DNA of 64,000 nucleotides from Defluviitalea raffinosedens (GCF_016908775.1 NZ_JAFBEP010000010.1:1-64000); one strand, 5' to 3'. Counted from the stretch's first letter, positions 55,562 to 64,000 are shown. Numbers and translations are program-made. Notes: generated by a model from the sequence alone, not told the origin.

Positions 55562-57262
55562 TTACATCTTTTCAGGGCTTTTAACACCTAAAAGATAAAG
55601 ACCAGAGGATAATACAATTTTTACACTATAAACAAGAGCCAATCTAGCTTTTTTAACTGCTTCATCTTCTGTTAAAATTGGATTGTCATGATAAAACTTA
55701 TTGAAAGCTTGAGCAAGATCCACTACATAACGAGCAATAAATGAAGGTTCTAACTTTTCTGCAGCGTCTTTTACCTTTTCTGGGAACTGACCGATAAGAC
55801 GGATCACTTCAATAGATGCAGGGTCTGTTAATACATTAAAATCTATATTCTCTTCATCTACTTTAATGTCTGATTTTCTCAAAACACTGCAGGCTCTGGC
55901 ATGAGTGTACTGAACATAAGGGCCAGTTTCACCATCAAAATTAAGAACCTTATCCCATGAAAACACCACATCTTTGATTCTGTTATTGCTTAAGTCATTA
56001 AAGACTACTGCTCCAATTCCTACTTGTTCTGCAACAGTTTCTTTATCTTCCAAATCAGGATTTTTATCATTGATAATCTGTTTCGTTTTCTCAATAGCTT
56101 CTTTTAAAAGTTCTTCAAGCAAAACTACATTTCCTTTTCTTGTAGAAAGCTTTCCGGTTTCCATGCTAACAAGACCAAATGGTACATGAACCAATCTGTC
56201 ATACCAGTCATAACCCATTCTTTTAATAACTTCAAACCATTGAGCAAAGTGCAGATTCTGTGCCAAGGCAGTAACATAAATACATTTATGAAAGTCATAT
56301 GTATTCTTTCTATAAATGGCAGCAGTAATGTCTCTGGTGGCATATAAAGTACTTCCATCTTTTTTGGTAATCAAACATGGAGGCATATTGACATCTTCTA
56401 AATCAACGATTTTAGCCCCTTCACTGTCTTTAAGAAGTCCCTTTCTGTCTAATTCCTCAATAATAGCTTCCATTTTATCATTATAAAAACTTTCTCCGGC
56501 ATAAGAGTCAAATTCCACACCAAGTAACTTATAAACCTTATTAAATTCTTCTAAACTAATATCTTTAAACCAATTCCAGAGAGAAAGGGCTTCCTCATCC
56601 CCTCTTTCCATCTTAGTAAACCAGCTTCTGGCTTCGTCCTCTAGGGATGGGTCTTTTTCAGCTTCTTCATGAAACAATACATAAATACGCATTAATTCTT
56701 TGATTCCACCCTGCTCTACTGCTTCCTTGCTTCCCCATTTTTTATAAGCCACAATTAATTTTCCAAATTGAGTACCCCAGTCCCCTAAGTGGTTAACACC
56801 TATACAATTGTATCCTAGATGCTTATAAATCCGATAAATACTTCCTCCGATCACTGTAGATCTTAGATGTCCCACATGGAAAGGCTTAGCAATATTAGGC
56901 GCTGAATAATCAACAACAATATTTTTTCCTTCCCCTTCATTGGAACTTCCGTATTTTTCTTTAGACTTTAATACACTTTCGAGAATAGCAGAAGCAAATT
57001 TAGCTTTATCAATATAAAAATTAATATATCCTGTAACATTTTTTATTTCTTTGATAAAATCCGGTTTTTCAAGAACTTTAACAGTTTCTTCTGCAATCAT
57101 TGCCGGTGATTTCTTAAAAAGTTTTGCCAGACGAAAACATGGAAAGGCATAATCCCCCATATCGGGACTTGGAGGAATTTCTAACATAGAGATAATTTCC
57201 TCTTTCGATAAATCATTAAATTGCTTGTATAAAAGATCTGCGATCTGTACTTTAAAATCCAT
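55562..57262 (-). CDS. argS: Arginyl-tRNA synthetase
   Basis: Class I synthetase of 566 residues. The N-terminal Add1 domain (about 1-85), the HIGH-type motif APNIAKPFHVGHLRSTVIG (about 115-133), a KMSKS equivalent (KLSTRKGNVVLLEELL; the usual Lys is absent, as in many ArgRS), and the DALR anticodon domain ending in LALVYSVKIVLSSGLYLLGV are present. The ATG at 57262 with SD AAAGGAAG is preferred to a start 10 codons upstream. It is preceded by a terminator hairpin at 57291-57316. Confidence 0.96.
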   Translation of the reverse strand: MDFKVQIADLLYKQFNDLSKEEIISMLEIPPSPDMGDYAFPCFRLAKLFKKSPAMIAEETVKVLEKPDFIKEIKNVTGYINFYIDKAKFASAILESVLKSKEKYGSSNEGEGKNIVVDYSAPNIAKPFHVGHLRSTVIGGSIYRIYKHLGYNCIGVNHLGDWGTQFGKLIVAYKKWGSKEAVEQGGIKELMRIYVLFHEEAEKDPSLEDEARSWFTKMERGDEEALSLWNWFKDISLEEFNKVYKLLGVEFDSYAGESFYNDKMEAIIEELDRKGLLKDSEGAKIVDLEDVNMPPCLITKKDGSTLYATRDITAAIYRKNTYDFHKCIYVTALAQNLHFAQWFEVIKRMGYDWYDRLVHVPFGLVSMETGKLSTRKGNVVLLEELLKEAIEKTKQIINDKNPDLEDKETVAEQVGIGAVVFNDLSNNRIKDVVFSWDKVLNFDGETGPYVQYTHARACSVLRKSDIKVDEENIDFNVLTDPASIEVIRLIGQFPEKVKDAAEKLEPSFIARYVVDLAQAFNKFYHDNPILTEDEAVKKARLALVYSVKIVLSSGLYLLGVKSPEKM

Positions 57263-57290
57263 TATATTCTTCCTTTCTAATATATATGTC

Positions 57291-57316
57291 AAAAACTCTC
57301 GTCAAGAGACGAGAGT
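57291..57316 (-). terminator. Hairpin upstream of argS
   Basis: Perfect 9-bp stem ACTCTCGTC / GACGAGAGT with a 4-base loop, followed by TTTTT on the minus strand, 28 bp before the argS ATG. It could end degU read-through or attenuate argS. No T-box motif is seen. Confidence 0.7.
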
Positions 57317-57352
57317 GCTTAATTTCCCTTATATGATTGTATCTTTATACAT

Positions 57353-57396
57353 AAAAAAAATCAAGGCGTATATAATATCTTTTCGTGATATAGCCT
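57353..57396 (-). terminator. Terminator of degSU
   Basis: TGAGGC...GCCTTGA stem with inner TATATC/GATAT pairing and an A-rich loop, followed by T8 on the minus strand (57353-57360), about 35 bp after the degU stop. Confidence 0.65.
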
Positions 57397-57430
57397 CAAT
57401 AATCAAACATTTTAATACAGAAGACATAAT

Positions 57431-58093
57431 TTAATGAATATCAACAATACGTTCTTTGATAGCATAAACAGCTGCCTGTGTTCTGTCACATACATCTATT
57501 TTTCTAAATATATTAGATACATGGTTTTTGACAGTTTTTTCACTGATGCAAAGCTTTTGAGCAATTTCTTTATTTAATAACCCTTCTGTAATCAGCTGAA
57601 GTACTTCTATTTCTCTGCTGGTCAATCTATTCTTTAGCTCTGATTTTGGATTAGAGGGCGTTGGCGTTTGATTCATTTTCCTAACCAATTGTGCTGCCAT
57701 ATTAGGCTGAATATAAGACTCACCCTCATAAACCGTATGAATTGCAGTAATTAAAGCCTCTGAATCTGAATCTTTCAAGATGTACCCATCAATGCCTGCT
57801 TCTACGGTTTCCAAAAGGTATTCGATCTCATTATGAATGGTTAACATGATAATTTTTGAAGGGCAATTCTCTTCTCTCAATCTTTTAACTGCTTCGATCC
57901 CATTTAAAACCGGCATATTAATATCCATTAAAATAACATCCGGCTTTTTTTCCAGAGCTTTTCTAATAACTTCTTCTCCATTCCCAGCTTGGTCAATCAC
58001 CTCGATATCATCTTCTAATTCTATAAGTTGCTTTAATCCTTCTCTTACCATTGAATGATCATCTGCAATAATAATTCTAATATTTCTTTTCAT
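57431..58093 (-). CDS. degU: DegU-like NarL/FixJ response regulator
   Basis: A 220-residue two-component regulator. The receiver domain has IIIADDHSMVREGLKQL, phosphorylated Asp in VILMDINMPVLNGI (about 56), and the switch Lys in YILKDSDSEA (about 105). The LuxR-type HTH is LTSREIEVLQLITEGLLNKEIAQKLCISEKTVKNHVSNIF (about 160-200). ATG 58093 with SD GAGGTG; an earlier ATG overlaps that SD. Close to DegU of Bacillus, which controls motility and exoenzymes. Partner degS ends 4 bp upstream. Confidence 0.88.
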   Translation of the reverse strand: MKRNIRIIIADDHSMVREGLKQLIELEDDIEVIDQAGNGEEVIRKALEKKPDVILMDINMPVLNGIEAVKRLREENCPSKIIMLTIHNEIEYLLETVEAGIDGYILKDSDSEALITAIHTVYEGESYIQPNMAAQLVRKMNQTPTPSNPKSELKNRLTSREIEVLQLITEGLLNKEIAQKLCISEKTVKNHVSNIFRKIDVCDRTQAAVYAIKERIVDIH

Positions 58094-58097
58094 ATTA

Positions 58098-59255
58098 CTA
58101 CACCTCATTTCCTTTCAGCGGAATTCTAATATAATATCTTGTTCCTTGATTAGGTTGGGAGCGAATGGCAAATTCGCCATCCAATAATTGAACTCTTTCT
58201 TTCATACTGGAAAGCCCAAAACCACTGCCGTCATCTCTTATCCTTTTGTGTACTTCATTCACATCAAAACCTTTTCCATTATCACTGATAAAAAGCTCTA
58301 TATTCTCTTCCAGGAATGAAAGCTTTACAGTGGCTTCTGTTGCCTGGGCATGTTTTAAAATATTATTTAATGCCTCTTGTGTTAATCTGAATAAAGTAAG
58401 AGAAATAATAGAAGGAAGAATACGAGGCGTTCCATGAGTAATAAATTTAACTACTGTACTGTAGTTTTCGTTAATTTTTAAAATGTATCTTTCTAAAGTT
58501 GGAACAATACCTAAATCATCTAAAGACATGGGTCTTAAATCATAGATAATCCTTCTGACATCCTGAATACTGATTCTAACCATTTCTTTTAGATTGATGA
58601 GTTCCTGTCTTGCTTTATCTAAGTCCCTGTCCAGGAGTTTAATACATAACTCTGATTTTAAAACGACATTAGACATGGATTGAGCAGGTCCATCATGAAT
58701 TTCTCTTGCAACCCTTTGGCGCTCATTCTCCTGAGCTTTTAAAATCTTTATTCCCAGGCTCTTCTTTTCTTGTAAATCTTCAATTTGATTAGAAATATCT
58801 TTTAAATTTCCTGTTAAAAAGTTCATCGCAATTGCCACATGATTAATGAGATTTTCAGCTTTCTCTACAGTTTTTGCAGAACGTTTAAGCCGGATCTCTA
58901 ATTCATTTCTTTTTTGAATGAGCATCTGTTCTCTTTCTTTTTCAACCGCTAAATTGATCCGTAGCTGATCAGCTTTGGCATATATTGCTTTCATTTCTTC
59001 CTGAGAATATTGATCAAAGTTTTTACTGACTTGCATAAGCTCAAGTCTACTTTTCTTTAAAGCCCTCTCAAAATTTTGTACCAAATCCATAGTATTTGAA
59101 ATTTGAGCTTTTAATTCTTCTAATTCTTGTTGCAATTGCTGATATTCTTCTTGGGCATGCTCTGCAATATCATAAATTTCATTTTTACTTTGTTCAAAAC
59201 TATCAATAGTTCGTTTTAAAATTCTGTCAAGTTGATCCATATTAGAACTGGACAT
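58098..59255 (-). CDS. degS: DegS-like cytoplasmic sensor histidine kinase
   Basis: A 385-residue kinase without membrane segments, the same length as Bacillus DegS. The N-terminal half (about 1-170) is a long coiled-coil sensor. The HisKA_3 phospho-acceptor is in RVAREIHDGPAQSMSNVVLKSEL (about 190-210), and the HATPase_c domain has NNILKHAQATEATVKL (N box), ISDNGKGFDVN and GFGLSSMKERVQLL (G boxes, about 320-360). SD AAGGAG precedes ATG. It should phosphorylate the DegU encoded immediately downstream. Confidence 0.9.
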   Translation of the reverse strand: MSSSNMDQLDRILKRTIDSFEQSKNEIYDIAEHAQEEYQQLQQELEELKAQISNTMDLVQNFERALKKSRLELMQVSKNFDQYSQEEMKAIYAKADQLRINLAVEKEREQMLIQKRNELEIRLKRSAKTVEKAENLINHVAIAMNFLTGNLKDISNQIEDLQEKKSLGIKILKAQENERQRVAREIHDGPAQSMSNVVLKSELCIKLLDRDLDKARQELINLKEMVRISIQDVRRIIYDLRPMSLDDLGIVPTLERYILKINENYSTVVKFITHGTPRILPSIISLTLFRLTQEALNNILKHAQATEATVKLSFLEENIELFISDNGKGFDVNEVHKRIRDDGSGFGLSSMKERVQLLDGEFAIRSQPNQGTRYYIRIPLKGNEV

Positions 59256-59423
59256 CTTATAACTCCTTTAAGGAAAACTTTCTATCTAATTTATTCTATA
59301 AAATTATGACAATATCCTCTTTTTATTTCAAAATAATTACAAAATAATTACATTGGATAGAATTTAAAATTTTTCATATCCTAATGATAATAAAGTATCA
59401 ACATAATAGATATGGAGAAAATT

Positions 59424-59597
59424 ATGTTTCAGATTGTATCAAGTTTCATTTTATTTGGACTGGCTCTAAAGATTTATAAAAGAGAACCTAAAAATCTTAT
59501 TTCATTTTCCTTTTGTTTTTTCCTGATATCAATAGGAATATTATATATTCTTAGCTTTACATTTATAAAGTATATAAAACCTCTTTTAAATCTTTAA
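59424..59597 (+). CDS. Small two-helix membrane protein
   Basis: A 57-residue protein, MFQIVSSFILFGLALKIYKR then LISFSFCFFLISIGILYILSF, with two predicted membrane helices joined by a short basic loop. ATG 59424 has SD TGGAG; an ATG four codons upstream has none. Family not recognised. It is the first gene of a plus-strand cluster with the 529-residue membrane protein 5 bp later and an alpha/beta hydrolase. Upstream (59256-59411) I see the direct repeat AAAATAATTAC twice in tandem and no clear promoter. Confidence 0.55.
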   Translation: MFQIVSSFILFGLALKIYKREPKNLISFSFCFFLISIGILYILSFTFIKYIKPLLNL

Positions 59598-59602
59598 TTG
59601 AA

Positions 59603-61192
59603 ATGAGTGGTCTTTTGAAAAAGATAATAGTTATTGCGATCTTTGTTATATGGATTCTGGTATTCAAACCTTCACAATTATCCGCAAATGTTCATATTCC
59701 TCCATTAAAAGACAAATTACTTATTATTCTAGTCTCTGATCTTTCCATTAATGATAACATATTTGAATCAGAAGGCCTCTATGCTCTATTACATATCAAT
59801 CCCAAAAAAAATTACAGTAATTTAATGTCGGACATACAAGAAAAAAATAAATCCTTTGCATTCATGACAGAAGATGAATACATCTCTTGGGGTTATAAAT
59901 CCCAAGATTCTATTATAATCATAAAAGACAGTAAAATAAAGAACTTATATAAATTATTATCTTATAATTTCTCCAATAGAGATGTCATCATCACCTCTTT
60001 ATCAAAAATTATTACTCCCCTTTGGATACAAACACATACAACAGGACTTCTTTACAGCACCTTAACTAAAACAGAAGGTTTTATTAAATATGGAGATTTC
60101 TTAACTTTAATCAGCAGCAAACATACCTTATCTCAACATATGATTTATTTTAAAGAAAGCGAAAATCCTATTGGGCATTTACAAAATCTATATCATCAGA
60201 CGATTTCTTTGTTCTATGGAAGATATATCTTAATAGGCTATATCCTGATAGCCTATTTAGTGTTTCTCTATTTTAAAAAATCTCGCTGTATTCTTGGATA
60301 TTCCATTTTTTTCTGTATGTTCTTGTCTACAGTATTTGGTTTTCATATTTTTGCTTTTCTTAATGGAATACTAAAAAGTAGTATAATCATTTTTTTGTCT
60401 TTAATCCTTGGGGGCGTTATCTGCTATTTAAATTTGGACTATAAAAAAACTTTAATCTGTGTTTGGATTTCTCATTTTCTCCTTCTGTTTTATTTTACAT
60501 TTTCTCGAATTTTTTTATATAAAAGCCCCATAGGTTTTAATAATATCTTTCAAGGAACGAGATTTTACGGATGGAATAATGATTTGATCGGAATTTTTCT
60601 AGGTTTATTGCTAGGCATTATTTTTACTATTTCCAGGACTAAAAAAGGAAATCTTTTATTGATACAGATTGTCTTATTATTTACTTGCATACTATGTTTT
60701 TCCCCACTATATGGTGCCAATGTAGGTGGGATGTTAAGCTGTTTCTGTGCAATATTAGCAAGTATTTATATCTTTGAAGAGGTTAAAATAAAGAAAATAC
60801 TTTATATTGGAATAAGTACCTTAACCTTTTTAATCCTTCAAAAATACTTTATTCTCTGGGACTTAAATCAAACTTCTTCAACCCACTGGGGAATATGGGT
60901 TCAATCTATCCATGAAAAAAATCTTTCTTTTTCTTTTGAAATCATTTATGGTAAACTCAAACAAATTTTTTTATTTCTCCTCCTTCCTCCTTTAAATATC
61001 TTCATATTTCTTGATTGGGTTTTAATATGCAAATTAAGAAATTTAAAGATATATGATGAAAAATGGGGAAAAATCTTTTTTATTATATCAGCTGGAATAA
61101 TTTTTCTAAATGATTCCGGGGTACTATCTTCCATTTACATGCTTTTTTATTTCTTAATTCCTATTTATTACTTTTCTTTTTCCAATGAATAA
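59603..61192 (+). CDS. Polytopic membrane protein with N-terminal extracytoplasmic domain, unrecognised
   Basis: A 529-residue protein. A signal-anchor-like segment (about 7-24) is followed by an extracytoplasmic domain of about 180 residues (KLLIILVSDLSINDNIF, KSFAFMTEDEYISWGYKSQDSIIII) that vaguely recalls a degraded alkaline-phosphatase-type fold, then about ten membrane helices from residue 200 to the end. A motif GTRFYGWNNDLIGIFLG (about 315) resembles FYGIGNEYMG in other clostridial membrane proteins. No catalytic residues are certain. It has no clear SD at 59603; a TTG five codons on has a weak GAGTGG. Envelope role is only a guess. Confidence 0.55.
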   Translation: MSGLLKKIIVIAIFVIWILVFKPSQLSANVHIPPLKDKLLIILVSDLSINDNIFESEGLYALLHINPKKNYSNLMSDIQEKNKSFAFMTEDEYISWGYKSQDSIIIIKDSKIKNLYKLLSYNFSNRDVIITSLSKIITPLWIQTHTTGLLYSTLTKTEGFIKYGDFLTLISSKHTLSQHMIYFKESENPIGHLQNLYHQTISLFYGRYILIGYILIAYLVFLYFKKSRCILGYSIFFCMFLSTVFGFHIFAFLNGILKSSIIIFLSLILGGVICYLNLDYKKTLICVWISHFLLLFYFTFSRIFLYKSPIGFNNIFQGTRFYGWNNDLIGIFLGLLLGIIFTISRTKKGNLLLIQIVLLFTCILCFSPLYGANVGGMLSCFCAILASIYIFEEVKIKKILYIGISTLTFLILQKYFILWDLNQTSSTHWGIWVQSIHEKNLSFSFEIIYGKLKQIFLFLLLPPLNIFIFLDWVLICKLRNLKIYDEKWGKIFFIISAGIIFLNDSGVLSSIYMLFYFLIPIYYFSFSNE

Positions 61193-61229
61193 GAGATAAT
61201 ATAAATACAAACCTTAGGGAGGCGTTTTA

Positions 61230-62180
61230 ATGAAGAAAAAAAATATCCTTATAAAAGTAATCATGGCCATATCTGCTCTGACCATAATAAATCGTACTCT
61301 GTTTAAACTTGGTTCATATAGATATAAAAAAATTCAAAGAAAATACAAAACCTATTCATGGAAATTGGGAAAAATCCATTATAGAGTTGAAGGCAGGGGA
61401 CTTCCTTTATTACTTATTCATGGAATAGGGAATGGCGCTTCTTCCTATGAATGGAGAAAGAATATTCCTTTTCTCTCCAAACACTTCAGGGTGTATAGCA
61501 TAGATTTGTTAGGATTTGGATATTCTTCAAGACCAAAGATCACATATACCGCTTATCTTTATGTTCAGCTTATACAGGATTTTATAAAAGACGTTATTAA
61601 AGAACCAGTATTTGTGATTGCCAATTCTCAATCTGCTTCATTTGCTCTAATGTCCTGCGCGATGTCACCAGGTTTATTTAAAAAATTAATTTTAATTTCA
61701 CCCACAGGAATTGATAAGCAATCCAAATATCCAGAGCCAAAAACTAAAATTATAAAAAAATTAATTGAAACGCCTATTATTGGAACAACTTTTTATCAGG
61801 TTATTTCATCCAAACCATATATCTGTTATTTTCTTAAAAATAAATTATACAGATCCCGTTATTCTATAAATTCATCTTTAGTAAATGCTTATTACGGTTC
61901 AGCCCATTTAGGAGGACCTTCTTCAAGATACTTCCTTGCATCATTTTTAGGGGAATATCTTAATGTGAATGTCAGAGAAACCCTCAGAAAAGTAACTTGT
62001 CCCATTTGCATTATTTGGGGACGGGAAAATGAACTGGTTCCATTAAAATTATTAGATGAATGGACTTTACTTAAACCTTCCATCACTTCATATATCTTTG
62101 ATAAGTCAAAAGCAATGCCCCACGAAGAAGAACCTCTTTATTTTAATGAAATTTGCAAAGATTTTTTAATAAATAAATAA
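61230..62180 (+). CDS. Alpha/beta hydrolase with a non-standard nucleophile elbow
   Basis: A 316-residue protein. After an N-terminal hydrophobic segment (about 5-22, possible membrane anchor) it has the oxyanion motif LLLIHGIGNGASSYEW (about 65), DLLGFGYSSRPK, a nucleophile region FVIANSQSASFALMSC (about 135) where the usual G-x-S-x-G reads A-N-S-Q-S, the acid region ICIIWGRENELVP (about 265), and a terminal His in AMPHEEEP. The catalytic triad may be intact. SD GGGAGG precedes the ATG. It follows the 529-residue membrane protein by 37 bp. Confidence 0.75.
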   Translation: MKKKNILIKVIMAISALTIINRTLFKLGSYRYKKIQRKYKTYSWKLGKIHYRVEGRGLPLLLIHGIGNGASSYEWRKNIPFLSKHFRVYSIDLLGFGYSSRPKITYTAYLYVQLIQDFIKDVIKEPVFVIANSQSASFALMSCAMSPGLFKKLILISPTGIDKQSKYPEPKTKIIKKLIETPIIGTTFYQVISSKPYICYFLKNKLYRSRYSINSSLVNAYYGSAHLGGPSSRYFLASFLGEYLNVNVRETLRKVTCPICIIWGRENELVPLKLLDEWTLLKPSITSYIFDKSKAMPHEEEPLYFNEICKDFLINK

Positions 62181-62206
62181 GGATTCACCCGATAATGGGT
62201 GAATCC
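62181..62206. terminator. Bidirectional terminator between the hydrolase and noc genes
   Basis: Perfect 10-bp stem GGATTCACCC / GGGTGAATCC with a 6-base loop directly between the two convergent stops. Confidence 0.85.
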
Positions 62207-63013
62207 TTATCTAATTGGTATTTTTATGTTTATTTCATAAAAATCATCTTTTTCTTCCATGGTATATTGAGCTTCAACACCAGACTGCTGAATTAAATCC
62301 ACAGCCTGTTGAATGGTATTGGTAAACAATCGGATATCCTTTAAAAACCTTTTCATTTTCTGTTCTTTTTTCTCTTCTGACTGATGAATAATCTTTTCAA
62401 TGGTTTGATCCACTAATTCTTCAGTCTTTTTCACATTTAAACCTTGAATAATAACTTTCTTTAAAACTTCCATCTGCATCTCTTCATCTGGAAGTTTAAT
62501 AAGTGCTCTTGCATGTCTTTCTGATAAATTATTTTCCAGCAGCAGTTTTTTAACAGCAGGAGATAACTTTAATAATCTAAGCTTATTGGCAATAGTGGAT
62601 TGGCTTTTTCCCACACTTTTTGCTAATTCCTCCTGAGTAAAACCATAATCTTTCATTAGATTAAAGTATGCATCCGCTTCTTCTAAAAAGTTAAGCTCTT
62701 CTCTTTGTAGATTTTCAATCAGGGACAGTACAGCACTATCTTTGTCACTCACTTCTATGATCACAGCAGGGATTACATCCATTCCTGCATTTTTACATGC
62801 CCTTAGTCTTCTTTCTCCCGCAACCAATTCATAATTAGAATTTCCTATCATGCGGACACTAATTGGCTGCATCACTCCATATTCTCTAATGGAATTAGTT
62901 AATTCATCCAGAGCTATTTTATCAAAACTTTTTCTTGGCTGATATGGATTAGGACGTATTTTATCTACAGGAATCCATTGTATCTTTAATTCTTTTGATT
63001 GATCTATGTGCAT
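62207..63013 (-). CDS. noc: Nucleoid occlusion protein Noc (ParB paralogue)
   Basis: A 268-residue ParB-family protein. KIRPNPYQPRKSFDKIALDEL, the CTP-binding part GERRLRACKNAGMDVIPAVI (about 77-96), NLQREELNFLEEADAYFNLM and the HTH TQEELAKSVGKSQSTIANKLRLLKL (about 127-150) are all present. Its position next to rsmG and separate soj/spo0J identify it as Noc, which keeps the Z-ring off the nucleoid. The N-terminal membrane-targeting helix of Bacillus Noc is shorter or missing here. I saw no perfect Noc binding site in the window. Confidence 0.85.
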   Translation of the reverse strand: MHIDQSKELKIQWIPVDKIRPNPYQPRKSFDKIALDELTNSIREYGVMQPISVRMIGNSNYELVAGERRLRACKNAGMDVIPAVIIEVSDKDSAVLSLIENLQREELNFLEEADAYFNLMKDYGFTQEELAKSVGKSQSTIANKLRLLKLSPAVKKLLLENNLSERHARALIKLPDEEMQMEVLKKVIIQGLNVKKTEELVDQTIEKIIHQSEEKKEQKMKRFLKDIRLFTNTIQQAVDLIQQSGVEAQYTMEEKDDFYEINIKIPIR

Positions 63014-63123
63014 AAACTGCTATCGCCCCCTATAATTCAATCCGAAAACCAAATAATACCTATATTATAACACAATATTATGTATAATATATCATTTTTT
63101 CATATAATATTTAAAAATTACTA

Positions 63124-63843
63124 TTATTGTATAGGATTTTTACTTGGTTTACCAGGTTTTCTTGGATATTTTGCAGGAGTTTCTCTTTCCTTCTCTATAA
63201 AAATAATTCTATGGCTTATATCGCTAAAAGGAATATGAACATCCTTTTGATCTATGATCTTTCCTCCAAGAATCGTAATCGCTTTCTTTGAAGCTTCTAT
63301 TTCTTCATCACTATTAATACTTTTCATACACAGAAATTTCCCCCCTATCTTAATAAAAGGAAGGGTGTATTCTGCGAGTACAGATAAATGGGCTACTGCT
63401 CTTGATACAGAAACATCATAAGATTCCCTATGAAGTTTATCTTGACCTAACTCTTCAGCTCTTCCATGGATAGGTTCTGCCTCATCAAGAGATAATTTTA
63501 AAACAACTTCCTTTAAAAACTCAATTCTCTTGTTTAAGGAATCCATTAAGGTAATCTTAAGATTAGGGTATGCAATTTTAAGAGGAACACCTGGAAACCC
63601 TGCTCCAGTCCCTATATCAATAACACTTTCTACCGATGAAAAATCAAAAAATTTACCAATGGATATGGAATCTAAAAAGTGTTTTATAATAATGTCTTTC
63701 TCTTCTGTAATAGCAGTCAAATTCATCTTTTCATTCCACTCTAAGAGCAAGTCTTTATACTCTAAAAACTGATCAATTTGTTTGGAATTTAAATGGATGC
63801 CAAATTCTTTGCTTCCATCATCTAAATACTGTTTAAGTTCCAT
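63124..63843 (-). CDS. rsmG: 16S rRNA (guanine527-N7)-methyltransferase
   Basis: A 239-residue SAM-dependent methyltransferase that modifies G527 in the 530 loop of 16S rRNA. The SAM-binding motif VIDIGTGAGFPGVPLKIAYP is at about residues 71-90, followed by ITLMDSLNKRIEFL, and DVSVSRAVAHLSVLAEYTLP near 140. A C-terminal basic tail (PAKYPRKPGKPSKNPIQ) is typical. SD AGGAG follows the mnmG stop; the gap is 10 bp. Confidence 0.96.
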   Translation of the reverse strand: MELKQYLDDGSKEFGIHLNSKQIDQFLEYKDLLLEWNEKMNLTAITEEKDIIIKHFLDSISIGKFFDFSSVESVIDIGTGAGFPGVPLKIAYPNLKITLMDSLNKRIEFLKEVVLKLSLDEAEPIHGRAEELGQDKLHRESYDVSVSRAVAHLSVLAEYTLPFIKIGGKFLCMKSINSDEEIEASKKAITILGGKIIDQKDVHIPFSDISHRIIFIEKERETPAKYPRKPGKPSKNPIQ

Positions 63844-63853
63844 ATGAATACTC

Positions 63854-64000
63854 CTACTTATTTAGATTTTTACTTCTATTCATTTGCTCTAAATATACTA
63901 ACAAAACAGATATATCAGCAGGAGAAACTCCAGATATTCTGGAAGCTTGTCCTATGGATCTGGGTTTAATGACCTGAAGTTTTTGAGCTGCTTCTATTCT
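63854..64000 (-). CDS. mnmG: tRNA uridine-5-carboxymethylaminomethyl enzyme MnmG, C-terminal end (partial)
   Basis: The last 48 codons are inside the window, ending in the TAG at 63854-63856. The translation begins [20 protein letters not shown] and continues [19 protein letters not shown], the highly conserved C-terminal domain of MnmG (GidA). The rest lies beyond the right edge. It confirms the origin-side mnmG-rsmG-noc order. Too short for the ORF threshold used for most genes. Confidence 0.93.
   Translation of the reverse strand, partial: RIEAAQKLQVIKPRSIGQASRISGVSPADISVLLVYLEQMNRSKNLNK

Noticed and set aside
57262-57430. T-box leader before argS
   Set aside because: Hairpins are present but the T-box sequence AAGGTGG...GCG is absent, so they are read as terminators.
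62207-63013. Noc-type binding sites around noc
   Set aside because: I found no ATTTCCCGGGAAAT-like palindrome in the window, so no site is reported.

Overview
The window looks like origin-proximal chromosome of a low-GC, anaerobic, endospore-forming and flagellated clostridial Firmicute (Lachnospirales or a neighbouring order; I cannot name the species). The evidence is AT-rich DNA, sigma-A promoters with 17-bp spacers, G-rich Shine-Dalgarno (SD) sequences, frequent GTG and TTG starts, SAM, T-box and TPP leaders, a long Bacillus-type SRP RNA, a bofA sporulation gene, pyruvate:ferredoxin oxidoreductase, AdhE, and a 6-phosphofructokinase of the pyrophosphate clade. The right edge carries mnmG (partial), rsmG, noc, soj/spo0J and one perfect parS site, so oriC should lie just beyond position 64000. 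Most genes run on the minus strand, away from that presumed origin. The exceptions are a divIVA-like gene, an arsR-type gene, an HD-GYP gene, adhE, thiT and a three-gene membrane cluster.

Layout, left to right. 1-315: leader and tandem promoters of an rRNA operon whose genes lie off the left edge. 345-3106: metNIQ methionine transporter behind a SAM-I riboswitch. 3160-8465: cvpA, a beta-propeller protein, a YkvI-type transporter, glgA, bofA and yaaL. 8598-12131: nifJ. 12300-18714: a flagellin transcription unit with a sigma-D-like promoter (giant repeat protein, 55-aa protein, flagellin, FliS). 18746-25390: a flavodoxin, then a PTS operon holding EI, HPr, 1-phosphofructokinase, mannitol-type EIIA and EIIB and an MtlR-type regulator, but no EIIC. 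27050-30685: recR, ybaB, dnaX, SRP RNA and tadA. 31528-37734: a glycerol operon (glpA-like, glpB-like, DUF1667, glpP, glpK, glpF) with a terminator in its leader. 37901-43445: three tRNAs (two Arg, one Ser), a degraded tRNA copy, DUF3881, phosphofructokinase, and TetR and MarR regulators. 43586-49676: arsR, serS with its T-box, a candidate small RNA, an HD-GYP phosphodiesterase, and adhE with a Rex operator. 50049-57262: a HAD phosphatase, TPP riboswitch and thiT, yaaQ-scale small genes, parAB, a lipid kinase and argS. 57431-64000: DegS/DegU, an unrecognised membrane cluster, noc, rsmG and mnmG.

The metabolism fits sugar, polyol and glycerol fermentation to acetyl-CoA (PFOR) and ethanol (AdhE under NADH-sensing Rex control). 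The most unusual items are these: a candidate small RNA at 45505-45586 with two runs of six C residues, complementary to the G-rich SD sequences common in this window; a 1413-residue repeat protein in the flagellin unit; the PTS operon without EIIC; a degraded duplicate of a tRNA-Arg gene and its terminator flanking an orphan gene; and start sites at which a terminator-like hairpin contains the SD of the next gene.
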